Positions 26,062 to 35,741 of a stretch of DNA of 64,000 nt are shown piece after piece; positions within the stretch are counted from its first letter, which is position 1, and each line of letters starts with the position of its first letter. Where the stretch lies: contig NZ_CANLYL010000015.1 of the NCBI RefSeq assembly GCF_947495275.1, positions 1 to 64,000 of the forward strand, read 5' to 3'. Position numbers and translations under genes: made by a program. This DNA is from an uncultured Roseobacter sp. GTDB taxonomy: Bacteria; Pseudomonadota; Alphaproteobacteria; Rhodobacterales; Rhodobacteraceae. The notes below the pieces were generated by a model. The model was not told the DNA's origin. It ran no database searches and worked only from the letters and a program-made list of their open reading frames with translations.

Positions 26062-28233
26062 TCATTTCCCTTGCTTGAACGGGCTGGCAATCCAATTTGT
26101 CAGACCCTCTGCGTGTTTTTGCATGCGCTGGGCAAAGGGCGTGCTATAGCGAACTAGGGGCACAAAACCGGGGCTGAAAACCGAGGCGTTCCATGTGATC
26201 CTGATCCCGGGCATAAAGGGCAGGGAGCCTGATACCGTGCTGTAGGGTCCGCGGCCACGCCATTCGCCAGTGCGCACATACCCGACCCCATCAAACCCGA
26301 TGAGCAGCTTGTAGCGGTGCGCGTCTACATAAGCGTTCCCCCAAGGTACACTTGGTCCGAAACCGATGCCGGGACGGTTAAATGTCCAGACAAAGACCGC
26401 AGTGGCCAGAGTGAAACCGGGGTTGATGCGCATGGGCACAGCATCTGAAAGGTAGTTCTTAAGGCTGCCAGAGTAGAACATAACCCAACCGCCCATATTC
26501 GCCCCGATCCCGCCTGTCCCCGGGATGACGAAGCGAAAGCCCCAACTGGTTTCAAGACCGGTGTATAGAAGCGCTTCATGGGTGAAGAACTGGCGCAGAA
26601 TACCCGCCGTACGATGTGCCCAACGTTCGATACCTGTATCGCCGGTGACAGCTGCCAACCAACGTGCAACAGGTGCACTGACACGAGAAACGACTTCAAA
26701 TCCGCGCTCAAGGCCAATCAGAAGGCTGACACGTGTGCGCAAGACAGGAGCGACCATCGCATAGCGCGCAGTTGGCAAAGAATTACGCAGGATGGCCAGA
26801 TGAGCTTCGTGCATTGCCCAAACCCGATCGCGCAAATCGCGAGGAGACAAGGCAGCATCGCTCATCAAGACGTGACGCGCCTGAGCATACCGGTTCAGGC
26901 CCTCCAGCAACGCCCGACCGTTTGCGTCGTCACCAGCTGCCATAACTTCAGGCAGCTTCGTAACCAGTTTGGATGGCAAGGCTCTGTAGCCATCCAAGCC
27001 GAGGTGAGACCGTGTCTTAGCCATTGCCTCTAGGGCCTGGGTCGTTGGCAGCTGCAAGAACCGGGTTTCAGCCTCCATATACGCAGACCAGGCATCAGCC
27101 TTGACGTCATCGGCGCGATTGATCTGCAACGACAACGGCAGTTCCTGCAAGGCACCATGAGGTTCGGCTAAAGCGGCATTTCCGGCCGCTTTCTTTCTGG
27201 GGCGCCAGTCGCTAACCAGACGATCCACGACGAAAACGCCGATCATGAGGCTGATGATCAAATCCCAAACAGCCATAGATGACGCGCTTTGCAATACCGC
27301 GATTTGGGGCAGGTCAGACACAACCATTTCAGCGATCATGACCAGGGCAACCGCAAGGATCTTGACCACATAGGCTGCCCCGGGGAAGCCAAGGGCAAGA
27401 ACGCTCAACTCCGATCCGTGTACGCCGCGGCGAAACAAGTTCAATCGCAGAATGTTCGGCACAGCTACACCCAATGCGCCAGCGGCCAGCAGGGCCAGTG
27501 TCTGCCAAGCTGCGAATGCGCCTTCTAAAGCACCGGGAGCACCGTAGAGCACTACAGCGGGCAGTACCAATGCGATGACACCGATGTTGATGTAAAACAC
27601 CTGACGTGCGGGTGTCAGCGGCTTGCCCTTGCGGGTCATGCTGCCTTTCTGAACCCAGAGCATCGACAACTCGCTTACGATGCCACCGGCAACCAAAAGA
27701 GTCAGCAGACCGAGTTTTTCGAGTGTCCAGGCTTCGCTGCCATGTGCGGCCATCAAGCCCAGCAGCAAGAGCGCAAGCGCCATGCCGAAGTCGATCCCGC
27801 GACGTGCCTTGCGGCGTTTCGCGTGCAGGCCGTTGGTACCGTCTTCATCGCCAAAGACCAAAAGTGCTGCTTCGCGTTCCAGCGCAACCTTGATCGGCAG
27901 GGCGGCTGTCACGGCCAGAATTGAAACTTCTAGCGCGACATACCAGAACAGCAATCCACTGCCTGTGATCATTAGAATTGGGAAAAACAACGCGCAAAGC
28001 TCCGCGCGGGAGGGCACAAGATCCCGCACCGCGTTGCGCCCGCCTGCGAGACTGACACCCAGACCCAGCATGGCAGCACCGGTATAGACAGCCAGCGCTG
28101 TGAGCAGGGGCCCTTGGGAGTTTACGCTATCCAGCCCAAAGGCCGAAATGATAAAAGCTCCCAGTCCATAAAACAGCACGTAAAAGAGGGGAGGCCAGCC
28201 AAGGCCTCGGTTAGAGGTTTGAGTATCCGACAT
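26062..28233 (-). CDS. Polytopic membrane protein of unknown function with large soluble C-terminal region
   Basis: A 723-residue protein I do not recognise. Residues 12-340 hold about ten hydrophobic helices, for example PPLFYVLFYGLGAFIISAF, FGMALALLLLGLMAAH and VFYINIGVIALVLPAVVLYG, with charged loops between. Residues 345-723 are soluble: first helical with many Arg/Ala, then a Gly- and aromatic-rich beta region (GTGGIGANMGGWVMFYSG and GEWRGRGPYSTVSGS). It is transcribed away from the five-gene protease/SPFH/ZorA-like operon and shares its promoter region (28234-28425), so it may be part of that system. Ribosome-binding site present in front of ATG 28233. Confidence 0.75.
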   Translation of the reverse strand: MSDTQTSNRGLGWPPLFYVLFYGLGAFIISAFGLDSVNSQGPLLTALAVYTGAAMLGLGVSLAGGRNAVRDLVPSRAELCALFFPILMITGSGLLFWYVALEVSILAVTAALPIKVALEREAALLVFGDEDGTNGLHAKRRKARRGIDFGMALALLLLGLMAAHGSEAWTLEKLGLLTLLVAGGIVSELSMLWVQKGSMTRKGKPLTPARQVFYINIGVIALVLPAVVLYGAPGALEGAFAAWQTLALLAAGALGVAVPNILRLNLFRRGVHGSELSVLALGFPGAAYVVKILAVALVMIAEMVVSDLPQIAVLQSASSMAVWDLIISLMIGVFVVDRLVSDWRPRKKAAGNAALAEPHGALQELPLSLQINRADDVKADAWSAYMEAETRFLQLPTTQALEAMAKTRSHLGLDGYRALPSKLVTKLPEVMAAGDDANGRALLEGLNRYAQARHVLMSDAALSPRDLRDRVWAMHEAHLAILRNSLPTARYAMVAPVLRTRVSLLIGLERGFEVVSRVSAPVARWLAAVTGDTGIERWAHRTAGILRQFFTHEALLYTGLETSWGFRFVIPGTGGIGANMGGWVMFYSGSLKNYLSDAVPMRINPGFTLATAVFVWTFNRPGIGFGPSVPWGNAYVDAHRYKLLIGFDGVGYVRTGEWRGRGPYSTVSGSLPFMPGIRITWNASVFSPGFVPLVRYSTPFAQRMQKHAEGLTNWIASPFKQGK

Positions 28234-28425
28234 TTATCGTCTCCGGCGGGGAGGAGGGTCCCCGTAGCCAGCCCGGAACAACCTCCCGGGATATGACGTG
28301 TCGCGTTGTTCCCACCGGCGCCTTTGACCGGACGCAAAAAAATTGACTGCTCTACCCAAATCGGCAAATCTGATTGCATGGGAGTGGGATCCCGGGGTCG
28401 ATGGGTGTTGTGGGGTGGTTAATAA

Positions 28426-29376
28426 ATGGGTGTATTGAGCTTTGTGGACGTCTTCGATGTACGCGACATCGAATTCGGTACATCACGCCCTGTTGGCAAA
28501 CTCGAAAAGGTAATGTTGACTTCAGCCACGCGCGTTTTGAACACGGACTCCGATCAAGAAGGCTATGGCGCCTTTCTGTATGGGGAAGAAATTCCGCTCC
28601 AGTTTATTGACATCACCCGGATGGCCGAAGCGCCCGGGGTCGCCGTCAGGCGGCAGGAGTTCAAGATTTTGCCCGGTGATGACACCAAAGATATCGTCCC
28701 GGGCACCCATCTGGTCGTTGCGCAATCACCGCATAGCAGCTACTGGGCCGCAATGTCGCCGCTAAGGCCCCACAGGCGGGAACGTCCAGCTCTTCTGGAC
28801 GACGCCTCAGAGCTTGCACAGCTCAAAGCCGGTATTGCCAAGAGCCCGCGCGACCTTTTCGAAACCCGAAAGGGTGTGCTGACAGCCGCTGTGGAAGAGG
28901 ATGATTTTCGCGTGTTCTTACGCCCGTCGGTACGCGCGCAATACCGACAGCTATCCCATGTCATCGGATATGTGGACGGCAGCGACGGGCCAATCGAAAA
29001 GCTGAACGCGGTCGAGATGGAAATCATGAACAGCAAGCGCCTGAAGGCTACACTTGCAGCCGTTGCCCGGGGTGCGCCCGTTGGCCCTAATCGGTCTCTC
29101 AGCGTTCCCAAGCGCCTGCGCGATGACTTGGAAGGCTTGATGCTCTTTTCGGTCCGGCAGGCTTTGGCCGGGCCCGGTGCCGAGGCCGAACCAGAGACCT
29201 ATGTGGGCAAACCGGTAGGTCTTTATGCCCGTCATCTGTTCATGGACCACGCTCATAATGCGGCGCGTCAGGCGGACGAGACCGGAGACCAGTTAATGGT
29301 TGAACAAGACGCGCTGGAGCGTGGCGACTATGTGCAGCGACAACTCGCGCGGTATCTTTCCGAGCTTTATGCGTGA
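28426..29376 (+). CDS. Hypothetical protein, first gene of the ZorA-like/protease operon
   Basis: A 316-residue protein with no signal peptide and no membrane helix; family not recognised. The N-terminal half is beta-rich (KVMLTSATRVLN, GYGAFLYGEEIPLQFIDI, GTHLVVAQSPH). The C-terminal half is helical and ends with a probable coiled region ERGDYVQRQLARYLSELY. A GGGGTGG ribosome-binding site precedes ATG 28426. The stop overlaps the GTG start of the protease gene by four bases, so both are translated together. It could be an adaptor or regulator of the operon; no function can be stated. Confidence 0.75.
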   Translation: MGVLSFVDVFDVRDIEFGTSRPVGKLEKVMLTSATRVLNTDSDQEGYGAFLYGEEIPLQFIDITRMAEAPGVAVRRQEFKILPGDDTKDIVPGTHLVVAQSPHSSYWAAMSPLRPHRRERPALLDDASELAQLKAGIAKSPRDLFETRKGVLTAAVEEDDFRVFLRPSVRAQYRQLSHVIGYVDGSDGPIEKLNAVEMEIMNSKRLKATLAAVARGAPVGPNRSLSVPKRLRDDLEGLMLFSVRQALAGPGAEAEPETYVGKPVGLYARHLFMDHAHNAARQADETGDQLMVEQDALERGDYVQRQLARYLSELYA

Positions 29377-30659
29377 GCGACATAAAAACAGATAATCTGC
29401 GCGCACGAGCCGATGCATGGGCACGACGACGGCTTGCAGCAATTGGAAAGACGGGTGGATTTGGAACCAAGAGGCATTTCGATTGTCTTGGTACTGGTGT
29501 TTGTGTGGCAAATGGCCTGGTGCTCACAGCCCATCATGTAACCGAGGGTGCCCAGACGCTTTCGATTAAGATCGCCGGGCGGATTGTGTCGGGCGCAGTT
29601 GTCCATGAAGATCGCCAGCACGATCTGTCGCTTGTCAGGCTCGCCGAAGAGATCGGCCAGCCTGTCGTTTTCGCCTTTGGGCAGGACAGCAGCCTGTCAC
29701 AACACGGCCATCTGGTTGCCGCTTTGGGCTACCCGGCCAGCGAAGGAACAGATCAGTTTTCGCTATCTCGATTTCAACCAAAACACTTCGATATGCCGCA
29801 ACATGATCGGCCCGGCGCGGCAACTGGGATTTTGGAGGTGCAGGGTGGTTTGGAAGAAGGGTATAGCGGTGGACCCTTCATGATGATCGAACATGATCTG
29901 ATGCCGATTGTTGGTCAATCGCAAAGGGGCGGGCGCGCGGGGTTTTCGCAGGTGCGGGGAGCCACGCATCTTGTTCACTATCTTTGGGCGCATGACGTGC
30001 AGCCTGTCATCAAACCGTGGTGGGATCTGATCCGTAGGTCTTTGGCCACCCCGAGCGAAAGCCAGCGCTTGTGGGCCGGAGCACTCGGACTGCCGGGAAA
30101 ACATGCCACCGTCCTTCTCGGCCCGCCCATGGCTGAACTGGAACAGCGTTTCACTCTCGTGCCAAACGCAGATGGCAGACCGGTGCTGATGGCGCAATCC
30201 GTGTTGCCATTGGGCGCAATTGGTCTGCCCAACGCCGGCGCTGCGTTGACAGGCTTGAATCCTGCTGACCTGCCGCGATTGTTTGCCCACCTCGGGCCCG
30301 GTTGGCGCTTGCGCCTGCCAACTTTTGATGAGTGGCGCACAGCTCATACCCCCCCGGATCGAGAGGCCCCGCCGCCTTGGCCTGCGGGCCGCGAAACGCT
30401 GGTCGGAAAGCGAGTGCCGCCGCGCGGCCTGCCGGGCCCTTTCGGCGTTCAGATGGCTCCGTTAGGGCATTGGGAGTTGGTCAGCGAAGCGGATGGCACG
30501 CTGAGTATTGTCGCCCCGCCGCTTGAGATCGGAGGCCCGCCACGCAAACGCACCTTGTCTGGTCTGGGCGAAACAGGTGGCGTTGTGCAACGCGTGTGTC
30601 TTGATTTGCCCCAAAACGCATTGGAGCAAACACTAACCGCCGCCAAATGGGAGAGATGA
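29373..30659 (+). CDS. Trypsin-like serine protease fused to a degenerate formylglycine-enzyme-like domain
   Basis: A 428-residue protein without signal peptide, so cytoplasmic. Residues 35-200 form a trypsin-like domain with an apparently complete triad: His55 in TAHHV, Asp84 in HDLSLVRL and Ser165 in GYSGGP. Residues 245-411 look like a shortened FGE/SUMF1-type fold: RLRLPTFDEW (cf. RLPTEAEWE) and FGVQMAPLGHWEL (cf. GLYDMLGNVWEW). The cysteines needed by true formylglycine enzymes are absent, so this part is more likely a binding module. Trypsin and FGE-like modules both recur in bacterial conflict systems. The GTG start at 29373 overlaps the upstream stop; the stop overlaps the next start. 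Confidence 0.8.
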   Translation: MSDIKTDNLRARADAWARRRLAAIGKTGGFGTKRHFDCLGTGVCVANGLVLTAHHVTEGAQTLSIKIAGRIVSGAVVHEDRQHDLSLVRLAEEIGQPVVFAFGQDSSLSQHGHLVAALGYPASEGTDQFSLSRFQPKHFDMPQHDRPGAATGILEVQGGLEEGYSGGPFMMIEHDLMPIVGQSQRGGRAGFSQVRGATHLVHYLWAHDVQPVIKPWWDLIRRSLATPSESQRLWAGALGLPGKHATVLLGPPMAELEQRFTLVPNADGRPVLMAQSVLPLGAIGLPNAGAALTGLNPADLPRLFAHLGPGWRLRLPTFDEWRTAHTPPDREAPPPWPAGRETLVGKRVPPRGLPGPFGVQMAPLGHWELVSEADGTLSIVAPPLEIGGPPRKRTLSGLGETGGVVQRVCLDLPQNALEQTLTAAKWER

Positions 30660-33493
30660 TGACCGAAGATTCACCAAAAGAACCCGAGGCAGAGCCCACA
30701 GAGGAAGTCGTAGATGAACCCGATAGGTCACCTGTGGAAGATGAGGTCGATGAAGATACCCCAGTTGGCGAAACACCGGTGGAAACGGAGTATTCGGATA
30801 TATCAGACGAGGAGGGATCGGATACCTCCAACGGCGTCCTGGGCGGAGACCCGGAAGCAGCGGACTTGCCCAAGTTTCGTCTTAACGATTCTGATCGCGA
30901 CGCTGCGATCCAATCCTATGCTCTTAAGGCTGAGCCAGCTGATCCGACCTATGAGTCGCTTTCCGGCTATGCCGACGCGCTCTTGCAGGCCCTGCAAACC
31001 CACCGACTCGTCGTCATGGCAACACCGCTTTTTGCTCTGGAACTGGCTCAGGCCTGTTTGCACAGTCACCTTGGAGAGCTTGATCTGCATCGCGCAGACA
31101 CCGGCCGGGACAAAGTTGCATTCCCGAAGTCCCTAAGCCTAGCACTAGACGATCATGGTGCGGCTCTGTCCGGGCAGATCATCTTTGTACCGTTAACACA
31201 GCGCCAGTTTGCAACGAATCCCAATACATCTAAGGGCCTTCTTGAAATTAAGACCCTGGCCGAAAAATTTGACCTCAGGGTCTTGGTCACCATTGACCGC
31301 CAAAGCGCGTTCTCGCTGGCCCCGAATGTCGTTTCTGCTGATGTTGCCGGGACAGTCAGGGTTGATTGGATCGCGGCATATCTGTCGCAGTTTGGCGAAG
31401 GCGGGCGGATTTCTTCGCAGGCCATCCATCAGGCGGCGAGCGAACTTCGTCGGGCCGCCGGAGACGAGGCAACGCAGGAGCTGCGCATCGCCGACGATCT
31501 GCTGACCTTCTCAAAAGAATATGGTAGCTCTGGTAACACCATCACCGACAACGAATTTCTGACCCGAATGGTCAATATCGCCCGGCAGGACAAGGCTGCG
31601 CGCGATGCCACATTTGTCGCGAAACTCAACGAAGGATGGGATGCAAGCCTTGTGCGTCTTTTGATGACCTTCATGGCGCTCAGCGCAGACGACAGGCATG
31701 GTCCGAGGATCGAAACGATTTTTCGTTTGGGATCGGAGGTTCTCAAAAACGAGACATTGCAAAAACCCCGCCTGACGCATGTCGAAACCCGCGAAGGAAC
31801 CGATGGTAATCACATCATCACCAAGTCTGAACCAGAGAGTGTGGCAGCCGTACAAGTTTGGTCCGATCAGTTTGATGCGCTAATGCATCGTTGCAACATC
31901 GAAGTGCACGAAGATCATGGTCCCAACTCAGAAGAAGACGGCGTGCCAGAACGTAGTCAAATTCTGCGCTTTCAAATGCTTCAGGGGCGCTCGGTGCCCG
32001 ATATGCTCAGGCGGCTTTACCCCAAAAGCCTAATCGAGACAGGCAATGCCATCCTGAAAGTTTATCCCACCTGTTCGGATAGCTGGATGGATGGCGGCAG
32101 TATGGTACGTACGCTGAGCGAAATGTTGTTCGCAGTTGCGCAAATTCACCCCACAGGGTTTCGGTTTGAGCATTTGTGGTCGGCAACCCTGACCGGGTTG
32201 GAAGAGCAGGAGATTGCGAAGCAAAGCAGCAGCATATTACAAATAATGTACCGCGCGTTTCCTGCGACACGGCTTTTGTACATGTACTGGAAACATGAAA
32301 GCGATCACGGGCGCGGCGATGAACTACTGGAAACTGCGCGCCGGATAATGGTTGACCATATCCGTCTCCGGAAAGATTTCAGCGTCTGTCAGACAGGTAT
32401 TTTTGCGCTTTTGTATCTGTGTATCGAACCCGAGTACCCAACCGCCGACATGTCCAGCACGTTTTTGAAACTGATCGCGGGCGGTGGCAGCAAGCGCAAC
32501 GTTTTTATCGAAGCACTGCAACGGTTGAGCGATACGAAGGAGAACGGATCAGACGCGTCGGTGGCGATCAAGCTGACCCGCAACGTTCTCTATTATGCCA
32601 TGCGCGACGACATCGAGGTGCGCGAGCGACTTGTACTGGATCACTATGCCCATCGGCAGGAAGCCGGCGACACCCGTTATTTTCTTGAACTGATGTATGT
32701 GCGATTGACCTACGACGCCATCAAACTGGACTTCACAAGAGGTGAGACCTCTGGCTCCAAATTGCTGGGAGCGCGTGTTTTTTCAGCGCTGAGCGAAGGC
32801 GAAACTTCGGAAATGGTGAAAGCACTTTGGTCTGCCAAGATTGATTTGCTGCAAATCACCACGCAAGGACAACAACAAAACCACTTTCTCGGAGACGCGG
32901 CGCGTATCCTTTGCTCCAGCTTTGAAGCCTACGCTCGCGCCGAACACACACCCCCCAGCCAAGAGGAAGTGCAGGGTCTCTTGCTTAAGGCGTTGTCGCG
33001 AGATCTAGTGGACCGAGTCAACCGATCCGACGCGAAAATCCGTTCCGCTTGGCAAGACGAAACAAGCAGCGCACCGTTGCAGGCGATCATTGACACGCTC
33101 GAGGGCAATCCCCGAGACGAAGTCGCCGACATCTACTTTTCGACCGCCAGCTTTGTTCGTTCGCTTGCGGTTAGCCGCTGGCCGTTTTTGGCACTTGGCG
33201 ATGATATTGCTGATGATGATATTGAGGAGGCCCGCGCGCATATCGAAGCCTTTCCCGGTCACCTCGCTCGCCATCTTAGCCGCCATGATTGCAGCCTGCT
33301 GCGTCAGCATTGGCGCACCGCCCGCAAGATCCTGTTTGATAGCCTGCCACTTGCCAATGACGTTTTTTCAAGTCAACCTAAACGGGCGTGTTACCGGGGT
33401 TGGGTTGAGGAAAAGCGCGCTGAATTTCAAATGTTGATAGAAGGTCTTTCCGAAATTTCATACGGCTCGGAAGTGATATCGAAGGAGATTTAG
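30656..33493 (+). CDS. Large acidic protein, possible degenerate STAND-like NTPase
   Basis: A 945-residue cytoplasmic protein, not recognised. The first 60 residues are a disordered acidic stretch rich in Glu, Asp and Pro. Residues about 95-240 have the strand order of a P-loop NTPase (THRLVVMATPLFALELAQA, GQIIFVPLTQRQF, LRVLVTIDRQ) but lack any GxxxxGK. The rest (250-945) is a long helical solenoid with aromatic pairs such as RLLYMYWKHESDHG. The start is taken at 30656 because ATG there forms an ATGA junction with the protease stop; ATGs at 30647 and 30659 are alternatives. It sits between the protease and the SPFH-like scaffold. Confidence 0.7.
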   Translation: MMTEDSPKEPEAEPTEEVVDEPDRSPVEDEVDEDTPVGETPVETEYSDISDEEGSDTSNGVLGGDPEAADLPKFRLNDSDRDAAIQSYALKAEPADPTYESLSGYADALLQALQTHRLVVMATPLFALELAQACLHSHLGELDLHRADTGRDKVAFPKSLSLALDDHGAALSGQIIFVPLTQRQFATNPNTSKGLLEIKTLAEKFDLRVLVTIDRQSAFSLAPNVVSADVAGTVRVDWIAAYLSQFGEGGRISSQAIHQAASELRRAAGDEATQELRIADDLLTFSKEYGSSGNTITDNEFLTRMVNIARQDKAARDATFVAKLNEGWDASLVRLLMTFMALSADDRHGPRIETIFRLGSEVLKNETLQKPRLTHVETREGTDGNHIITKSEPESVAAVQVWSDQFDALMHRCNIEVHEDHGPNSEEDGVPERSQILRFQMLQGRSVPDMLRRLYPKSLIETGNAILKVYPTCSDSWMDGGSMVRTLSEMLFAVAQIHPTGFRFEHLWSATLTGLEEQEIAKQSSSILQIMYRAFPATRLLYMYWKHESDHGRGDELLETARRIMVDHIRLRKDFSVCQTGIFALLYLCIEPEYPTADMSSTFLKLIAGGGSKRNVFIEALQRLSDTKENGSDASVAIKLTRNVLYYAMRDDIEVRERLVLDHYAHRQEAGDTRYFLELMYVRLTYDAIKLDFTRGETSGSKLLGARVFSALSEGETSEMVKALWSAKIDLLQITTQGQQQNHFLGDAARILCSSFEAYARAEHTPPSQEEVQGLLLKALSRDLVDRVNRSDAKIRSAWQDETSSAPLQAIIDTLEGNPRDEVADIYFSTASFVRSLAVSRWPFLALGDDIADDDIEEARAHIEAFPGHLARHLSRHDCSLLRQHWRTARKILFDSLPLANDVFSSQPKRACYRGWVEEKRAEFQMLIEGLSEISYGSEVISKEI

Positions 33494-33496
33494 ACG

Positions 33497-35734
33497 GTGT
33501 TGATTAGCGCTATGGACGATTTGATACGGAAGGCCGAAAAGCGCGAAGAATTACCGCCTTTCATGGTTGAAATCCGGACCCGCCCGGACGGGCAGATTGC
33601 GCGGAAACTACTGGAAAGAAGCATCGGCTCCTCGCTCTGGTTCATGCGCCTGGACAGCAAGGTTGAGGTCGGACAACTACCGATTGACTTGCGTGACTTT
33701 CGGGCCAAACGCACTCTGAAAGCGAGTGTGCGTTTGCGGCTGGCCATTCCCAAACCGGGTGAGACAGCGGTAGAGGCCTTGGCGAGCTCGCCCTCTCTAC
33801 CCACCGAATGTGTCCGCGGTTGGGTCAAGGATGTGATGCAGGCGCAGGTCGATGCCTTGGGCCCTGAGGATCTGGCGCTTTGGATGACGCTGAACAGCGG
33901 GAAGCTCGAAGATGACATCTGCAAGGCGCTCAAGGAAAAAGGTTTCCTTGCTGAGGTGCAGGTCGAAACCGGAGACCTGCCAGACACAACGCGCGAGGTA
34001 AAGACAGGAACTTTCAACGTGCGCCCACGCGATGTGGACTGGGCGCTGCCGGTGTCCGTCGGCATCAGGCTTGATCACGCGGGGAAAGCTGAAGTTAAAC
34101 CGCCCGCGAATGAGACCGCGTGGATTAGCGAAATCCGTGAAGTCGTACGCGATTATGTGGAGCGCCACGAGACGCTCGACAGTGTCCGTGAGACCGAAGC
34201 TTTCGCGGACCGCCTCAGACAGCATCTCGACGGCGCCTGCCTGCGTTTTGGCTGGAAAATCGATCGTATGGAGCTGACAAGCGATCTATCGCAGTTCCAA
34301 GAGACGCTCATTGACACGTTTCCTTCGGAATGGCGCTCACACAGTGGTCGTGTTTTTGCATTCCGCACCAAAGTCGAACTGTCTATCGCTGCAAATGGGG
34401 CCAAGCGTTACGTGCAAGCCGAGTTACCCAGTTTGCGCAGTTGGACAGAAAAAAATCTCAAAACCTGTTTTGATAAGATTCTATTCGAACGCGATACCGA
34501 TGACCTGAATCCCGATAACTTCGATTCCGTCAGCTCGAAGTTGCGCGACTGCCTGTCTCGCCGTGCTGAGGAGAAAGGCCTGAAGGTTGGTATTGTCCTG
34601 GTCGAACCTACGATTCCGGAATGGCGATACCTGACAAAACGCGAGTTTGAAGTTGATCAGATGCGTTTTGGCACCACTAATCCTGACCATGATGCAGTGT
34701 TTTCCATGGTCATTCAGGGCAAATTCCCGACTGTCGGACCTGCCTTTCAAGCCGGAAGTGACAAAAAGCCCATACCTCAACAGATCAAAGACACCGGGGT
34801 TGAAGCGGCAAAACTGGTGATGCAGGGGATCGAACTGGAGGATTACATTTCCCACTTCGAAGCGCTCGATAACCGAGTCATGCATAACACCGAGCGCAGT
34901 GAACCCGTCAAAGCCGAATTGGAGCGCGAGATTTCCGCCCGGCTTCTGAGCCATTTGGGGTTTGTCGTCAGCCGCGTTCAAGTAACTAAAATTGACCCGG
35001 AGATCCGCGAAAAGCAGGCTCAGCTATTGCGCGAGGGCCCGCGGGAATTCGTGGTTGATGTTCTGCCTGATGCTCCGGGCATCGACGATCTGTCACCGGG
35101 ATTGCGGCCCAAGGAAGCACTGGTACCGTTCACGCTGAAGGCGGAACTAAGGCCGCCCGACCGGCAGTATGTGGTCAATCTGGCCCTGCGGGAACTCGAC
35201 CCGGACAGACTCTGGGGTCAGATTGAGGGATGGGTACTTGCAGCGCTTGATGGCCGCAGTCACGAAGGGTTGCGCTGCAACGATCTTGAGAGCCATTCCA
35301 GCTTGATCCGTTTGCTCAACGATGAAGTCGGCGCTCTCCTGCTCGCACGCGGCGTTGGAATCGATTTTCTGAGCATTGAGCGCGGCAACAGTGAGGTTGA
35401 GCAAGGCGTCATTGACGAAAAGATTACCCAACCTTTGACCAATCAGAGACACCAAAAAGCGCTCGACGATCTCAGGCGAGAACATGAGTTGGAATACGAA
35501 CGAAGCCACCTTACCGGCGAACGTATCCACCTTGAAGATTTGCAGGCAGCAAGAACCAAGGCCGTCGAAAACGAGGCCCAAAGCCTATCAGAGGTTGAAC
35601 GCGCTATGGCGGAATCGCGGCGCGCACAACGAAACAACCGCCCCCAAGGCGAGATCGGTCATGACCCCAAGACCGAAGACACAGCGGCGGATGGCACAGA
35701 CGACGCCCGCAAGAACCGCTGGTCCAAGAAGTAG
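33497..35734 (+). CDS. Multi-SPFH/band-7-like repeat protein with C-terminal coiled coil
   Basis: A 745-residue protein with no membrane helix. I read five tandem repeats of about 90-100 residues (near 66-160, 171-265, 286-372, 398-500, 540-630). Each starts with a beta strand pair (LKASVRLRLAIP, LPVSVGIRLDH, FRTKVELSIAAN, FSMVIQGKF, FTLKAELRPP), continues with helices and ends with a Gly-containing turn plus strand (EKGFLAEVQVETGD, RFGWKIDRMELTSD, EKGLKVGIVLVEP, HLGFVVSRVQVTKID, ARGVGIDFLSIERG). This matches the SPFH/band-7 pattern of flotillin and stomatin. Residues 640-712 form a charged coiled coil. GTG 33497 is preferred for its GGAG site. It may form a ring or scaffold around the adjacent ZorA-like channel. 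Confidence 0.7.
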   Translation: MLISAMDDLIRKAEKREELPPFMVEIRTRPDGQIARKLLERSIGSSLWFMRLDSKVEVGQLPIDLRDFRAKRTLKASVRLRLAIPKPGETAVEALASSPSLPTECVRGWVKDVMQAQVDALGPEDLALWMTLNSGKLEDDICKALKEKGFLAEVQVETGDLPDTTREVKTGTFNVRPRDVDWALPVSVGIRLDHAGKAEVKPPANETAWISEIREVVRDYVERHETLDSVRETEAFADRLRQHLDGACLRFGWKIDRMELTSDLSQFQETLIDTFPSEWRSHSGRVFAFRTKVELSIAANGAKRYVQAELPSLRSWTEKNLKTCFDKILFERDTDDLNPDNFDSVSSKLRDCLSRRAEEKGLKVGIVLVEPTIPEWRYLTKREFEVDQMRFGTTNPDHDAVFSMVIQGKFPTVGPAFQAGSDKKPIPQQIKDTGVEAAKLVMQGIELEDYISHFEALDNRVMHNTERSEPVKAELEREISARLLSHLGFVVSRVQVTKIDPEIREKQAQLLREGPREFVVDVLPDAPGIDDLSPGLRPKEALVPFTLKAELRPPDRQYVVNLALRELDPDRLWGQIEGWVLAALDGRSHEGLRCNDLESHSSLIRLLNDEVGALLLARGVGIDFLSIERGNSEVEQGVIDEKITQPLTNQRHQKALDDLRREHELEYERSHLTGERIHLEDLQAARTKAVENEAQSLSEVERAMAESRRAQRNNRPQGEIGHDPKTEDTAADGTDDARKNRWSKK

Positions 35735-35741
35735 GTGCGCC

